64,000 nt of DNA from Sympetrum striolatum (lineage: Eukaryota > Arthropoda > Insecta > Odonata > Libellulidae): positions 87,315,152 to 87,379,151 of the forward strand of contig OX388350.1 in NCBI GenBank assembly GCA_947579665.1, given 5' to 3'. Of this stretch, positions 61,939 through 64,000 are shown piece after piece. The position numbers were made by a program, and so were the translations under genes. Under the pieces are notes generated by a model that ran no database searches, was not told the DNA's origin, and saw only the letters and a program-made list of their open reading frames with translations. Each line of letters opens with the position of its first letter. The stretch's first letter is position 1.

Positions 61939-62556
61939 ATGACTGGACCATCGCATATAGGGGAAAAAGATATTTTGAATATATTGGACAATTCATGAAA
62001 GTGATTTCTTTGAAAGTGACGGTGATACGGGAAATGACAGTGATGAAGATCAGCGTTAATCACAGTACGTTGATGAGCAGCGCAGAGAGTTACAATGGAG
62101 GGCCACCTGAAGAATCAACTCCCATATGTCATCATTTCCAGGAAATGACCGGCCCCAAGCGAGTGCCTCCCCATAACTCCCCACCGATTTTCTACTTTTT
62201 TCACAGATGCTCTTTGTCACTGAAACTAATCGCTACGCCCAACAGCACATCTCCTCTCAGTCTGTAAGATTATCACCATCAGTGGAGTGGGAACACATTT
62301 CATCAGCAGAAATAAAAGGATTCTTTGCATGCATTTTGAATATGGGAATAATCATGAAATCTACAATTGCTTTGTACTTGTCGTTATAGCCATCCTAAAG
62401 TACCCCCTGGTTCGGAAAAATGTTTCTGATAAAGTATTTTCAGCAAATTTTGAGATTTTCCATTTTGTTGACTCTAAGAAGTGTAAAGCGAGCAATGATC
62501 ATAGTGATCACATCCGAGTATCCAACGTAGGTAATTCAGCATCACTCAGACCTTAA
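61939..62556 (+). pseudogene. piggyBac-like (PGBD) transposase fragment, frameshifted
   Basis: Pieces in all three plus frames line up with the N-terminal half of a piggyBac transposase. MTGPSHIGEKDILNILDNS (from ATG 61939) and the acidic ESDFFESDGDTGNDSDEDQR (61997-62056) match the usual acidic leader. MTGPKRVPPHNSPPIFYFF (about 62140-62200) matches the TGPK..PP....P..YF region. VTETNRYAQQ (about 62215-62246) matches the hallmark ETNRYA. SAEIKGFFACILNMGI (about 62308-62355) matches the W..T..EI..F.G....MG. segment. EIFHFVDSKKCKASNDHSD (about 62450-62505) matches the F.HF.D.....ND.. motif just before or within the DDE domain. At least four frame changes interrupt it. The catalytic aspartates farther on, the C-terminal cysteine-rich finger, and TTAA-flanked ends are not seen, so it is a decayed fragment. 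Confidence 0.8.
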
Positions 62557-64000
62557 TGCATTTCATATTATAACAGAAATGAACGAGACTAGATAAAAGT
62601 AAATATGCGATGCCTTAACTCTTATACGGAAATAGAATGTCAGTTTTCCAATTCATAAAGATACTGTGGAAGGAGGGTCTTCTATTAAATAAAAAAGAAT
62701 ACATTTCATGAGGCCATAATGGGCCCTACGCGGTTAATGGCTTATGTAAATGCAGTTGTGAAGCGGTAGATGGTTTGGAGGCCCTCCTTCCGATGACGAG
62801 TAGGAAAGACTGCCCAATGGCACCGTTTCCATGTTCGTGGTTTATTTGCCGTGGACAAAGACGCTGCTTGGCTAAGTAAACGTGGCGCGGGTAAACATTT
62901 GCCGGAGTAGTTGAGGGAAGGAGGTGTAATGCACAATTTCCTTCCGATGTTATCCGGTTCCGGGAAAATTAAGAATGACTTCTTTTCCCGGAAATTCTTC
63001 GGAGACAGCGCTTTCCTCAAAATCCGTTCCAAGGTCGCGATCGTATTATGGGCACTAATTAGTGGGCTTTCATTCCATTTAGCTCGTTATCAAAGCGGCG
63101 CATGGACTGGGAAGGGAAATTATTTTTTGCTGCGTCGGCTGGATTTGCGCGATTACCTCTTATAAGTAGACCACTTTTTGCGTTGGGCGAGAAAAGGGGT
63201 TTTAGTCCAACAACTGAATGCCCCAATTTAGCAGACGCATTTAGAATACATCGCATGATGTTTAAATTCAAATTGAAAGTTGTCTGAGATTTATGTTTCA
63301 CAAGAAATGAAAATATAGGAAATGAAAGAAACTACGAACGAAGAGGATCAAAGTTACATTAGATTCATCAGCTCCATCTTCATTTCTGATATTACAGATT
63401 TTAAATCTAAATTCCACCTGCTTAAATATTCTCTTTATGATTGATCGAGTGCTAATTGCCTGTACTTCATTGACAACTTTGGAGCAATTTGCAGAAGAAA
63501 CCATACCAGGTTCATTAGCTCATTAGTTCATATATTTTTATGCGTGTGCTATGGAAAAAGAAAGAGTGTATCACCATCTGCATTTTTAGTTTGGTTATCT
63601 ATTTTTGAATAACCTTCCTGTTCTAGAATTCTGTTTAAACATCTTAGTTTCGTTTGTTTAAAAGGCAATGCTGAGTTCCGTTTTAGTTTCATGAATGAAT
63701 ACAGCTCTCTGTTTTGGCAGGTCCCGTACAAAGGTATATTTAGTCACATATTCATGCCAATTCGTGTATGTAGAATATACAATACATATGGTTGCAAAAA
63801 ATCTATGTATTTAAAAATCCAACTCATTGATCAATCTCCATTATGTTTTCCATCTCTACGCTATCGTAAGCATTTCTCGTGCAATCAAATTGAATTTAAT
63901 ATATTTGTAATGATTTTAATTAAATTATATGTTTATTGCACATAGACACAGCTGCCCTTGGGGAAGTATACATTTTTTAGATTTAATTTAATTTCGCTAT
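62557..64000. other. no gene seen; mixed-composition island
   Basis: No recognisable gene. About 62740-63250 is less AT-rich and has long overlapping open frames on both strands (84-96 codons) that resemble no family. It may be an unrecognised exon-bearing or conserved segment, or composition only. Confidence 0.45.

Noticed and set aside
1..64000. CRISPR arrays, bacterial operons or phage
   Set aside because: No regularly spaced direct repeats, no dense long frames, and the mobile elements are all eukaryotic.

Overview
The window looks like AT-rich, gene-poor nuclear DNA from an arthropod, probably an insect. No stretch reads as an intact host gene: almost all open frames are short, and there are no runs of recognisable exons, no rRNA and no clean tRNA gene. 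The assignment rests on base composition and on the mix of mobile elements (hAT, piggyBac, Helitron, tRNA-derived SINE, insect-style LINE reverse transcriptase, Penelope-like ribozyme repeat). I cannot name the species.

Layout. 1-16.7 kb is mostly featureless AT-rich DNA with two elements: a 204-bp fold-back carrying a hammerhead-ribozyme-like core (3743-3946), and a complete 127-bp tRNA-derived SINE with a perfect 13-bp target duplication (7172-7324). 16.7-27.7 kb holds three non-autonomous hAT-type elements (16676-17027, 21020-22257, 27243-27667); the middle one contains tandem ~300-bp units and a CA microsatellite. 27.7-41.2 kb is quiet apart from a second, older SINE copy (minus strand, near 34.1 kb), a small 20-bp tandem repeat and a promoter-like TATA/initiator pair. 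A 714-bp non-autonomous Helitron lies at 41246-41959. A 2.73-kb element with GCC-rich ends and an 8-bp target duplication lies at 49237-51982.

From 53.6 to 62.6 kb the window is dense in transposon fossils: a degenerate ~170-200-bp tandem array, a minus-strand LINE pseudogene (54500-56568) ending exactly at the TTAA of a 937-bp piggyBac MITE (56569-57513), the carboxy-terminal end of a second minus-strand LINE (59343-59975), a possible plus-strand LINE 3' end (about 60000-60540), and a frameshifted piggyBac transposase fragment (61939-62556).

The coding relics carry stops or frameshifts, so none is likely to work as a transposase or reverse transcriptase. The history suggested is repeated insertion of several unrelated element classes into intergenic or intronic DNA. 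The most unusual item is the fold-back at 3.7-3.9 kb, where a type I hammerhead fold with a GTC cleavage triplet contains a 26-bp tandem duplication of its own catalytic core.
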